NCBI RefSeq assembly: GCF_037975245.1
Contig: NC_092582.1
Coordinates: forward strand, 16,022,077-16,086,076
Direction of reading: 5' to 3'
Length of the DNA stretch: 64,000 nucleotides
DNA from: Apostichopus japonicus
Lineage: Eukaryota; Echinodermata; Holothuroidea; Aspidochirotida; Stichopodidae
Shown: positions 9,339-20,967 of the stretch, piece by piece
Numbering within the stretch: position 1 is the stretch's first letter
Layout of the letters: each line of letters begins with the position of its first letter
Position numbers and translations under genes: made by a program
The notes under the pieces: model-generated
Database searches by the model: none
What the model was told of the DNA's origin: nothing
Seen by the model: only the letters and a program-made list of their open reading frames with translations

Positions 9339-12300
9339 GTTGCGAGGAAAGGTAACAAATTGTGGCAGTAAATTTGGCGAGCAAATCATGTGAATAAATC
9401 ATTTGCCAAACGAATCCCCTCGGCACCTCTCTCCTTCATGTCGACCTTTGTTTATTTTCAAACATCAAATACCGTATATCATTGGTAGGAATGTTGTTTC
9501 CAAGAAAGAACGCTTTGCCCTTGATTCTCTCATCTTGTTCAATAGGAACAGGATAATGCATAAAAGCATGGAAATAAGCAATTTATGAGTGTCCTATGGG
9601 CAGTTTTGGCAAGGCACCTTCCTGTGATTTTGTCATCTATTCACCCGATTAAACCCTTGGAACAGGAAAAGGGACACTGTTATATTGAGGTTTTTTTCGC
9701 CATATTGTATGTACACTACAATAGGAACTTACCTTGTATGTAGTATTGTTGTACATGTGGCAGAATTAGACACGACTTGAACATAATGGGAACTTGGGCA
9801 TTGCGTTGCCATCAAAATCAGTGGCACATTGGCAGCTCAAAAGAAGAAGAGAATTGGAACAAATTGGACACGAATGGTTTAAGAGTGCTTTCGTTATCAT
9901 TTATAGTTTCTTCGAAAAATGTAAGGAAGCGGAGCCCATTACGGAGCGATTAGGTTATTGTTTTAATAGCTGTCATAAAGTTTGCTGAAGTTTGTGGACT
10001 TCCAGATTGCGTTTGTATTGTTTTGTTTGACTTGGTAATAAATGCCGATAACTGCAGCCTTCCCTCTGGATGCATAGAAATATGTGCAACCTACTGTGTA
10101 CATGATGACCACTTTTGTTATTTTATAATAAAAGTTAAGGTTTTGACTTTGATGCACTGTTGTGTCTACTGCTGGCAACATTGGGAACAAAATGTGATTA
10201 CCACAAATTGACAGAATGAAAGTTTGAAATATTAAGCTAAGTTTGTTTTTTGTTTTGTCAAGACGCCCTCGTTTTATGTTTTAGTGTCAGGTTGTGCTAA
10301 CATATTTGATGATTAAAACCAAAAGTACAAAGATAAGGAAATTATTGAGCCATATTCAGGTAACTGGAAGGCTGGAACATCCTTAAATGCATTCTATCTT
10401 CTAGCAGTGATTTTTAATAGTCTGCAAAATATCAAAATTAATTATGTGTCTAAATAAGTCATACTTTTATATCACAGTCTAATATTGTAGGCCATTTGCT
10501 TTTTGTTTCCTAAATCTCATTTTAGTTGCTTGATTCCCTTCCCCCTCCCCCCTCCTTGTTTTTATTACTTTGAAGATTTTCTTATAAAGGCAACCATGCA
10601 TGTGATTCAAAAACTTTTCACCCAGTTTCCTCCACTTCAGTGATTAACATAATTTTCCTTTGTATGATAAAATGGTGTGATTGTTTCAACAATTGATTTT
10701 ATAATGCAATTGGGTTATTGTTTAACGATTTTTTTCTTTTCATACAATTATTGTAGTACCACTGTCAGGTTTAGAATTGGAAATTCAACTTTCATCTTTC
10801 ATACCAGTTGCTGGAAACTCTGTCTAAATTAAATAAGAATTGATACTTAGCTTCATTGGGTGTGATTGCTTCCCTACCATCTAGACAAAAAATATATTGG
10901 TTGGGAACTTGGAATTACATCTGCCTCAAGGGAATGAAAACTCAAAGAAATGATTTAAATTTTCACTATTAAATTCCTATAGGTATTGTAATTATGAAAT
11001 AAGACAAATTTAATTAGCTACTCCAATTAATTTTTTCTATAGATACATTTAATTGTGATACCCCTTTTCTAACATGTTTGGTATTTGTCCACTAATTAGT
11101 GGTTTCTGTAATGAGTTTAAGGGCTATGTAGCGAAACATGTTAATTAATCCACTATACGTGGATGTAAAGTGATTTCACAGATGTCCAGAAAGATAAAGT
11201 GTTTTGATATCCACGCAAGAACCATCTCATTCACTCTAAATGCATTCTCTTTGAAACATCATCAGTAGTAGTAGCAGACCGTGCTACGTACAGGTTTTTT
11301 TTCTTGTTCTTCAGCCCGATGATCGAGGAGGCCAAGTCGATAGAATCTCTTGATTTTTGCCTCAGGGAATCTGCTTCTGCAAACTTATGTCTAGCTTTCC
11401 ATCAATTTGCTGTTATTTGGCAAAACAAGATTCATCTGTCTGTGTAATATTGTGTGTAGTACATGGTTTGTGCAGCATTTACTGTCATAATCATATATGC
11501 TGTACTGTACTTGTTGTACACACGTGTATGTACAGTGCCGAGCAATGTACAACTGTATGCCTACATGTCTTAACTGAACTTGTCTTATTGAACTTGAGAT
11601 GCGAGCAGTAATTGTTCACAGATCTATTGCGTCATGCCACTGCACATCTATTGCGGCGTGTATTTCACCAAAGCTTGGATTCATACAGAATTTATGTTTA
11701 TTTATTTAATATGTATCATAAGATTTTTTTGGAAGCAGCTAGAATTGTGGACTATGATAATAATAAGGGCTAGTGACATGTTGGCATACTGTATCATGGC
11801 CGACAACTAAACTTTGATTCTAAAATGCTGCCAAATTTAAGGAAATTTGGGGGTTTGATTTTAATCATTAATTTATACTGTACATGTGGAGTACTATATA
11901 TAGGACAAAGGAATCTCATTGACAGATGAACACTTGCTGGACCAGTACAGTTTAGTTTTCCAACGTAGACTTTTCTTTACAATTATAACAATTTAGTTCC
12001 CAAATTAAAAAAGTTTACCAATTTTTACAGATAATCAGAGTACTGGACATGCTGTTTATGAGATCTTTACACTGTATCACTAAATGAAAATATCCAGAAC
12101 ACTTGATTTGTGTGATGAAGAAATGAAAAAAATAATTCATATTCGTTGGATGAGAAAATGAGAAAACGGTGTCCTCATTTGAAATTTTTGATAACATTTT
12201 CTGGTTATCTGGATACAAAATTATTAATTACAGAAAAACCATAATGAACCTTAGTGCTGTTGATGGGATTGTTAGCAGTTTACTGACAATATTTTGGTAC

Positions 12301-12368
12301 ATAAGGAATTGTCATTAAAGCAGAAAAATCCCAATTATCATCTATAGCTTATGTACATTGCTTTTTGC

Positions 12369-12475
12369 TTACCTGTCTCCCCATAACCTTAGCACTCTCG
12401 CCCGACTGTACCATGCATAGAGTGAATTGGTATAACCTTCATAGTACAGCTGTACACCCCCTGTGACCGGATAGT
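12369..12475 (+). repeat. Solo relative of the 17448-18424 terminal repeat
   Basis: GCTTACCTGTCTCCCCATAA followed by CCTTAGCACT and, further on, CCCCCTGTGACCGG match in order the outer part of the inverted repeat at 17448. The copy is diverged, and no partner in opposite orientation is seen nearby. Confidence 0.6.
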
Positions 12476-13507
12476 TAATGTTTGGTTTTGGAAATACCTG
12501 ATTGAGTCATTAGTACTGGAGACTTAATATTCCCTAAAATGTATTAACAGCTCCCAAGAGTAAATTATCATACTTTTCACTATTGGCTGTAAATATGTAG
12601 AATACACTGCCATAGGTTAGATGTTATATATATATCTACCAAGTGTGAAAGTAATTTGACGTCAGTACATGGTTTAGATGAGTCAACTATTTCATTGGAA
12701 TTTTCACCCATGCTGGGAGCTACTCACATATTAACAGTATATATGCATATACCTCTCTGCCTCTCTAACGGTTACAAGCTGCTCACGAAATGATGGGGGA
12801 CGAAAGTTAATGCATCGTCTCGACGAGAGACCGGTCGTTGCGGTCTGGCTAATTAGAAGGGTAACCTTCTTTGTCCAGGGATCTTTCTTGGTCATTTCGT
12901 TTTCTATCACCCAAGACGACAGGACACTTGTGTATAATATATATATATAGTGTATGTAGAACGGTTTAATTAAAGATAAAGGGAGTCTGGTTATAGCAGA
13001 GTACATATAACTATCAAATTGACACTTTTAGCCTCTTTAAAATGAAAACTGAATTACGTACGTACGTGCAGTACTGTGCATGTTGCATGTGTACTTTACT
13101 AACATTTACATAGATGTGTGCAAATCTCTGTTAAATGCAAGAGTAGTACCCAGATTATAGGTAGAGGATGTAGTTAAGGTGATTTTTTTTAGTCGCATGT
13201 GTGCTATAATTAATTACAGTTCATGCCTATGTTTACCGTAGTGATTCCCAACTGACCGTCCGTGGCTCATCGGCGATGTCTTGTGTGTAGGATGTGAGCA
13301 AGGGTTTCATCAATGAGCTGCTTTCCATATGAAGCTAATTGTAAGCTAATTTCTCAGGTAGAATGTTGTACACAGTGAAAATGATAAAAGCCAGCTAGTA
13401 TACTGTACTGTATTTTGTACATTCTTAAGAGGACCTGGCATTTACAACTTTTACAATTTTTGTCTTGAAAAAGAAATGCCCTGTTTTTTTTAAAACTTTT
13501 TTTGAAC

Positions 13508-13865
13508 TTTCAGTTTCATTATAAACATTAACTATTGATTGCATGTATTTTGTACAGTATTTAGCATCATTTACCAAGTTACCCATTCTGCACTGGTCTA
13601 ATTCTTTGTCAATTATACAGTGCTTGACACATATGGTGTGTATGTACAGTGTGTGTGTGGGGAGGGGGAGGGTGTTGGGGGGAGTCAAAGGGGTTTGGAC
13701 ACTCTCCTTAGTTTGGGAATTTTCAGTTTCATTACATAAACAACTGATTGCATACAATGCCTGTATGTACAGTAAATGAAACTAATTAAGCATCAAGCAT
13801 CATTAACTTACCAAGTTTCACATTCTGCACTTTTCTAATTCTTCTCCAGTTATACAGTACTTCAA
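13508..13865 (+). repeat. Diverged tandem duplication, about 215-bp unit
   Basis: The block from TTTCAGTTTCATTA at about 13508 recurs at about 13723. Both copies continue with a gapped but recognisable order: AACTGATTGCAT, GTACAGTA, AGCATCATT, ACCAAGTT, ATTCTGCACT, TCTAATTCTT and TTATACAGT. Between them lies a G-rich patch at 13656-13685. Confidence 0.6.
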
Positions 13866-14043
13866 ACGTAATTACTTAACAATTGTTATACTGTATACAT
13901 GAATACTGTATGATGATAAGGTACAATACTATATCCATGCTTTCAGTACAGTTGAATATATAAAGCATGATGATACATGTGAGCTGAGGAAAACCGTTGG
14001 GATGACTTGATGATTGTCTTGTCCTAATAGACAAGGTTGCATG

Positions 14044-14080
14044 ATGGGAAATTGTAGTAGCACTGAAGAGGATATTGTAG
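14044..14080 (+). CDS. Candidate alternative ABL1 first exon with acylation motif MGNCSS
   Basis: ATG at 14044 opens MGNCSSTEEDIV plus one base, then runs into GTGAGT at 14081, a near-consensus donor. The leftover g is the phase required by the cap/SH3 exon at 49946. MGNCSS fits a dual-acylation signal, with myristate on Gly2 and palmitate on Cys4. The second of two adjacent in-frame ATGs (14041, 14044) has A at -3 and G at +4, while the first has a poor context and would block myristoylation if used. The frame is closed by TGA at 14011. No homologous ABL exon is known to me, and a 12-codon ORF of this kind can occur by chance, so this is a hypothesis. Confidence 0.28.
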
Positions 14081-14440
14081 GTGAGTTTATGTTTACTTGA
14101 TTAATGATTTACATATTAAACGCTGTATATACCATAGTTGTTGTAGGTTTAATGTCTATGTAGTCGATATGTAACGTTACAGTATGACATAGTTTTGGCA
14201 TGTGTTGCTGACATTCTGTACGTTTGTAGCGCACTGTTGGTATACTTGTATGTACAGTATGTCCTGAATTGAAGAGAAAGTACCGTATATATATATTGTA
14301 CATGTACCACTTGAATTGGCATTCTTGGATCTCTTTGTAAATGTTTGCATATTTTAAATCGATCGATATCCTGCCAATATTGATGTAATTTTACGGTCAT
14401 GAACAAATTCAGTGACATACATAGCTGCCATATAATGACA

Positions 14441-15487
14441 GTCAAGTTCCTAGCATACTGTATTAGTTACCTGTACTGGTACTCTCCCCTTATGGATTGG
14501 TACTCAATTAAGTATCAGTTGTGAGTCTGTACTCGTTCTCAAGTTCCTAGTATACTGTATCAGTTACCTTTACTGGTATGGTCCCCTTATGGATTGGTAC
14601 TCAATTAAGTATCAGTTGTGAGTCTATACCTTTTCTCAAGTTCCTAGCATACTGTATTAGTTACCTGTACTGGTACTCTCACCTTATGGATTGGTACTCA
14701 ATTTAGTATCAGTTGTGAGTCTGTACTCGTTCTCAAGTTCCTAGTATACTGTATCAGTTACCTTTACTGGTATGGTCCCCTTATGGATTGCTACTCAATT
14801 AAGTATCAGTTGTGAGTCTATACCTTTTCTCAAGTTCCTAGCATACTGTATTAGTTACCTGTACTGGTACTCTCACCTTATGGATTGGTACTCAATTTAG
14901 TATCAGTTGTGAGTCTGTACTTGATCTCAAGTTCCTAGCATACTGTATTAGTTACCTGTACTGGTACTCTCCCTCTCATGGATTGGTACTCAATTAAATA
15001 TCAGTTGTGATTCTGTACTGGATATCACATTCCTACAGTAGCACACTGTATTAGTTACCTGTACTGGTACTCGCCCCTTATGGATTGGTACTCAATTTAG
15101 TATCAGTTGTGAGTCTGTACTCGTTCTCCAGTTCCTAGCATACTGTATTGGTTACCTGTACTCAATACTCTCCCCTTATGGATTGTTACTCAATTAAATA
15201 TCAGTTGTGATTCTGTACTGGATCTCACATTCCTAGCATACTGTATTAGTTACCTGTACTGGTACTCGCCCCTTATGGATTGGTACTCAATTTAGTATCA
15301 GTTGTGAGTCTGTACTCGTTCTCCAGTTCCTAGCATACTGTATTAGTTACCTGTACTCAATACTCTTCCTTTATGGATTGTTACTCAATTTTGTATCAGT
15401 TGTGAGTCTGTACTCGTTCTCAAGTTCCTAGTATGCAGTATCAGTTACCTGTACTGGTACTCACCCAGTATGGATTGGTACTCTTCC
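14441..15487 (+). repeat. Minisatellite, about 97-bp unit, roughly 11 copies
   Basis: Each unit carries CAAGTTCCTAGCATACTGTA, TTAGTTACCTGTACTGGTAC, a CTCTCCCCTTATGGATTGG segment and TCAATT-AGTATCAGTTGTGA. Units alternate between at least two variants (CTGTACTCGTT and CTATACCTTTT endings), which suggests higher-order duplication of about 195 bp. Copies begin near 14445, 14540, 14637, 14733, 14831, 14928 and onward. Confidence 0.9.
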
Positions 15488-16567
15488 TTGCACTCTCATT
15501 TGTACTCAAGACAATTTCAAAAGTAACATAATATCTAAGCGCTACAGTATAGTGCGACATTGCGTTCTTGGTAATCCTGCTCAGAGATGTGTACAAGTTT
15601 GTACTGATACTTTCAGCATCATGGGAAATTCAATTTGCATTATACTTATCATACTTATAAGCTATTGTACTCATAAGTACAAGATTGACCTACTGTACAG
15701 TACAGTATACCTTTCATCTTTGTTTTGCATAGTAAACTGAAATTGCAATAAACATAAAACGATTAAAGATCAACACCTGCAGAAGAGGAATAATAAACAG
15801 GTGATGAAAGTGAAATTATCTGGGTATTTTTATCTTTCTTATAAATATATATAATATAATATATTTTAATATAATACACACACACATCCTGGTACAAAGG
15901 CAACACACGATCTGTGGGATGTTTGAATCCTCATGTCGTGACCTTTTACATGTTCAGAGCTATTGCAGAGTGCATATAAGATGATAGATACTGATAGGAA
16001 ACTGTTTAATTGGGCATTGACGTAACGATGGTCGCTTGCACTAGGATTGTTTGGTTGTAGGGTGTCGGTGCATGTCCGTATGAAAATTCATGACTGTTAC
16101 AATAAGAGATGGTTCAATATGAAAGAGCCTTGAGGAAAATTTTTTTTTTTTTTTTAAGAATTAGGTTTTAACAATATTCCTAACCCTACTGTATGACTAC
16201 AGTACTTCATATTGGAGCAGATATCTATACTGTAGCTATTACAAGTCTGTACACAAGAGGTACACAGAGGGAAGGAGATGTAGGACAGTATCCTATCAAG
16301 AACATGAGCAAATTATTTTAAGTTGCTGTTATTAAGGTTGTAAGAGAGAGTAGGGATAAGTTGAGTGCCAGGAAGAACTGCTCAATATACACAATACAGT
16401 ACTGTATGTCGGATGGATTATGCATTTAGTACAGTACTGTGCAAGTTTTCCCACTGTTTTAATTGTTTATTGTCTAGAGTCTATGTAAACATTAGTGGAG
16501 AGCTAAACCTATTTCACAGAATAACCACAGAATATATACATACAGTATCCGTACTAATTGTAAATAT

Positions 16568-16926
16568 CAGTGGCGTAGGAAGGTACTTTTGAGTGGGGGG
16601 GGGGCTGAAGACTGATGGCCGGCCTGGGGGAGGGGTCTAAGGGTGGGGGTGTCCCCCTCCCCTTTGGAATTTTTTGTATTTCCAGGTGGCCTCAGATGCA
16701 ATTTGGTGCAATATAGCACACTTCAACACCCACTCCATTTTGTAAATTTTGCATTTTCACCTGGCCTTAGATGCAATTTGGTGTTCCAAATGTTTTTTCT
16801 CATTTGGAAATGAAAAAGGGGTTTTCTGACTTGCGAAGCGGGGGGGCGGAATGATACTTCCGCCCCTCCATATTTTTCACTGGGGGGCTGGCGCCCCCCA
16901 GCCTCCCCCCGGTTCCTACGCCCTTG
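16568..16926. mobile_element. hAT-type MITE, 359 bp (family A/B, copy B)
   Basis: Same termini as the 6773-7133 copy (CAGTGGCGTAGGAAGG and GGTTCCTACGCCCTTG). A different perfect 8-bp duplication GTAAATAT lies at 16560-16567 and 16927-16934. The two copies are alike throughout, including the segment GTTTTCTGACTTGCGAAGCG. Independent target duplications show two separate insertions. Confidence 0.9.
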
Positions 16927-17447
16927 GTAAATATGCAGTATATGGTACTGTACTTTTCAAAGGTCAGTTACATTTTCTAAATCATAAACTGTTGTTATGC
17001 AAATGAGCATGGTGATATTCCATTCATGGACTTGTAAATAAACTTTTAATGCTGGGAAGACAGAAACACTTGAAATATTACAAAATATATACATTTTTTC
17101 ACATGGTTGGTAATTGGTATACAATTTAAGTCAATGACATGACATGCTTAAAGGTCTGGAAAAAAAATCTGTAACTGTTAAAGGTTAAATGTACTTGACA
17201 GAGTTTCAGACTTTGACTAAAGTTAACATACTGTAGGCTACCATTGTTCCCACGCTTAACTTAAGAAAAGGGTTAATTTAGGCCTGAACTTGAAAAGAAG
17301 CTCAATGCATTTGGGTAGTATACATGCATTGTAGTAAAGATGTGTAATAGATCAGTTTGAATAGAAAATACACAAGGAAATGGCTTCCCTATGTGTTCAG
17401 TGTCATATATTCTTACAGATAGAAATGTCAAATTTACTTCGCTCCTC

Positions 17448-18424
17448 GCTTACCTGTCTCCTCACAACCTTAGCACTTCATTCTACTGTGCCTATAAAGT
17501 CTTGGTAAAATAATAACACTGTGCGCCCTCTATGACCGGGCCCCCCCCGGTCACTCCTCCTTTTTCATTCTACCATTAAAGTGTCTACACGCAAAAATCT
17601 CCTGCCACTGGGTCGGCGAGAATTTTATACAGACCAGGCAGGGGTCCCGTCTGGTGCAGGATCTGCACTTGGGGCATAGGTCGTGCTCGTCCCAGGCTCT
17701 GCCTGGCCGAAACATCGAGCAGCTGACACACTTCAGCTGGTTACGAGACATGCTGTAAAACTCTCGAGTCAAGGAGGTATAATTCTTAGAGCTTAAAAAT
17801 GAAAGCCAATGAAGCTAACAAGAGAACGGGAGATAATCAGGGGGAGGAACATGCTAACAGAGAATAGGTGGAACGTAGCGTAACCTAGCAACGGTAAATA
17901 CAAACGCTACGAAGTGGCCTAACAACAATCAATACAAGCTGAAAAGAACGTGAGAGAGCAATATATATAGAAGAGGAAAATAATAACGAGTAAACATGCT
18001 ATGAACATGAAATTACATGAAACAACACGCCTATAGCGTGGGGGAGGAAAATGGCGGGAACCTAAGCAGTTCGCGGAACTGCTACCCCCGCACAAAAAAC
18101 GCCCGAAGGCGGAAACGCACTGAGAAAACAGTCCCCAAAACCCTCCCTTTCAACAAAAAGGATACTTATCGGTCTGGAAAGGACTGCAAAACTCCACAGA
18201 ATCCGAATGAAAGGAAATTCCAACGATCGTATAAAGAAATCCAAGACAAAATTCAAGGGAAACTTCCACAAGAATTTTTGCGTGTAGACACTTTAATGGT
18301 AGAATGAAAAAGGAGGAGTGACCGGGGGGGGCCCGGTCATAGAGGGCGCACAGTGTTATTATTTTACCAAGACTTTATAGGCACAGTAGAATGAAGTGCT
18401 AAGGTTGTGAGGAGACAGGTAAGC
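17448..18424. mobile_element. 977-bp element with 151-bp terminal inverted repeats, possibly DIRS-like and non-autonomous
   Basis: The left arm 17448-17598 and right arm 18274-18424 are near-perfect reverse complements over 151 bp. They run from GCTTACCTGTCTCCTCACAA through GACCGGGCCCCCCCCGGTCA to TCTACACGCAAAAAT. Between them, a minus-strand ORF (17772 down to 17551) encodes a Cys-rich peptide with CVSC, CPKCRSC and CLVC pairs, resembling zinc-knuckle-like starts of DIRS-type gag proteins. A plus-strand ORF (18017-18307) encodes a basic, unrecognised peptide. Both ORFs end inside the arms. DIRS retrotransposons do carry inverted terminal repeats, but no reverse transcriptase or recombinase is present, and a foldback DNA transposon is an equal alternative. 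No clear target duplication was found. Confidence 0.7.
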
Positions 18425-18764
18425 TCGTCACTCGTAAATATCCAAACCAGTAAGTTTTGGAATAACTGTGAAATGGCTGTGTCACTGTAACTATTTGTTA
18501 TTCAGTCTATGAATGAATCTATACAGTAAGCTACTGTGTAGAGTCACTGGACCGCGTCTCTGGTTGTCACTTAGTTCCAATATTATATATTTATATATGT
18601 AGATGGTTGTCAACGATGAAAGGAACTATTGTGGAAGCATTTTGTCATATATGTGTTTTGTAAAAGTTGATAAGTTCAAGAACGAAGCTGTATCATAAAT
18701 GAGAAGTTCCACGCACCGTATCATTCTAGTGACTGTACAGAGTTGAACTAATTTACTTTGTTCC

Positions 18765-18911
18765 TCGCTTACCTGTCTCCCCACAACCTTAGCACCTCCT
18801 TCTACCGTGTCTAGAACGAACTGGGAACCTTTTAACACTGTGGGCCCCCTATGACCGGCTCCTCCGGTCAATGCCCTTCCTTCTTATTCTACCATCCAAA
18901 GTGCCAACAAG
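18765..18911 (+). repeat. Solo copy of the 151-bp terminal repeat
   Basis: Starting at about 18765 the sequence repeats the left arm of the 17448 element: GCTTACCTGTCTCCCCACAA, CTTAGCAC, TTCTAC, ATGACCGG...CCGGTCA, ATTCTACCAT and AAAGTG in order, with substitutions. The preceding AATTTACTTTGTTCCTC also matches the sequence before the left arm. It is bracketed by a 72-bp direct repeat (see findings). Confidence 0.75.
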
Positions 18912-20822
18912 AAAGCTGTATCATTAATTAGAAGTTCGTTGACTGTATCATTCTAGTAATTGTACAGAGTTGAACTGATGTACATGCACTCCATAGAATC
19001 CGGTTTAGCGGTTGTGACATAGAGGGTACATTATATATATAGCAGACTGGTGCTTGCATGGTGGACAGCATTAAAACAAAGTTAAATTTGATTTTGAAAC
19101 CTCCCAGTGTTTACATTAGACTCTGTGCTTGTTATCAGACAGACTCCCTTGCTCGCTCCCTCCCAATCAATGAATGGGGAAGTTTAGGTCTGTTTATTTG
19201 AAAGAATCGAAAGACAGGAAAAAAACACAATCCCTGTGATTTGCATCACTGCTACAAATATCTACTTCTATTGTGTGAAATAATGCACAATGTAGCAAAC
19301 AACAATGTGAAGGGAAGTGAAAGGTAAACACCGCTTCTAAGACAAATTTAACCACATGGTACTGGCCTGATCCTCCCTGTATACTCCTATAGCCAATCAT
19401 GGGATCCAAATCTCGGGGTCTGTTCCATGGTTAGACTACAGATAAAGATTTCTTGGCCAAGCGAGGTGTTGCACCCAGTTCAAGTGTGCTCAGATAGTAG
19501 CTAATATGTGTGTGCGCCTGCAACCATTTACAGTAGGTTTCCCTTATTCGTTCTCTTACATGCAAGAATGCCATGCATTTAGATTCAATTGCCAGCTCTG
19601 CAGGTAATTATTGTTAACTGAAAGGAATTGCTTAACTACAGATTTTGTAATCTTTTGTTACTTGATTCACCATTGACCTCAATCGATCGATCGATCAATC
19701 AATCAATCAATCAATCAATGCCTTTAAGAATACATATCAATTTTACACTGAATATGCAAAGTCACCCATTGTAAGTAATTTAGTTAAATTAGAACATCAA
19801 CATGTCATGTCACTTAATGATTAAAATCTGTGGAAAAGTCACAAATTATGTCATACTACAACTGATTAATATATGTTATGTATTCTGAGTATTGTGCATT
19901 ACTAATTACAGTGTAATGCATCCTGTTTAATACATGGTTACAAATTTCCTCTCCCGCAAGCTTACTTTCCGAGTTATCAGTTTTGGTATATACAGGAATG
20001 AATGTTTCTTGGGCTTTGCAATGGTGTGTTTGTTGGTGATACACGATTCTATAGCTTTTGAATTATTGCTTCACAGCATTGCTTCCTTGTGGGTACACTC
20101 AGGCATGTACAGTATGGTCAAACTCACGTGATATTAAAATGGTTGTAAAACTAGGTGTAGAATTGTGTATTGGTGAGCACTTTTAGCATCAATTTACATC
20201 ACATGTGACCTACAGCATCTCCTCACAATTTACAATGTTTCATACTTTCTTTAGCTAGGCCACCTTAATAATGAACTGTATATGTCACACTACACATTGA
20301 TATGAAATATTCAGTTTTGGTATCATTGATCAGTTGAATCGTTAGCTAAAGCCATTCCATCACATGTGTCCTATGTACTCTCAACTTACAATATCTTTGC
20401 TGTACATAGCTATAGGCTCCCTTTGTGTATTTGTCACACTACATATGAATGAAACATTCCTTTTTGTATCATGTAGAATTGTGAGATAAATCCATTTCCA
20501 AAGCAGCTCAGCTCTGAATGGCACAACAATCGCCCCTCTGTCAGATTTCTTATAAGTTTATCTGAGATGTTCTATCTATGAATGACATTTTGAACTTTTG
20601 TGAAGATCTCTTTTAAGCCTCCAAAATGCATGAATTTATGTATGTTATGTTCTGATTAATATGAAGGTGAACACTAAAATTTATTTTATCTTGATAAAAA
20701 CCCGGTGTAAAATTTCATTCAAATTGATAACAAAGTCCACTTAGAAACAACATTTCCAGACAGTTTGGGTGATTCAATGATTTAATAGAAAGGTCATTGA
20801 CTGGTATACTTATCTCATGCAA

Positions 20823-20967
20823 GGGTGTACAGTGTTAAAAAGAGGTTACCAGTTCACTATGATAGGTTGAGAATGCTAATGTTGTGAGGAGAGAGGCAAG
20901 CCTGTCCTTGTCCTTCAAAACACTTCCAAACCGGTACTTTTGGGAATGTTTCAATGGATTGTGCATA
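20823..20967 (-). repeat. Diverged relative of the inverted-repeat element, opposite orientation
   Basis: GTGTACAGTGTTA, then ATGCTAATGTTGTGAGGAGA and AGGCAAGC, correspond to the right arm of the 17448 element. The match continues past that arm: CCAAACCGGTACTTTTGGGA here against CCAAACCAGTAAGTTTTGGA at about 18441. The repeat family therefore extends beyond the 151-bp arm on that side. Confidence 0.6.

Larger units (their letters stand above)
5676..14043 (+). other. ABL1: ABL1 intron 1, first part
   Basis: Non-coding apart from the items listed separately. It contains two MITEs (6773-7133, 8984-9338), a remnant near 12369-12475, a diverged tandem duplication at 13508-13865 and many TACTGTA/TACAGTA words. 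A run of C at 6009-6019 and a C-rich patch at 7965-7988 are simple sequence. A 42-codon ORF at 11319-11447, preceded by a good acceptor-like tract, is discussed under findings. No RNA gene was recognised. Confidence 0.6.

Noticed and set aside
14441-15487. Regular repeats considered as a CRISPR array
   Set aside because: Whole units repeat without unique spacers, and the DNA is clearly a spliced animal genome; it is a minisatellite.
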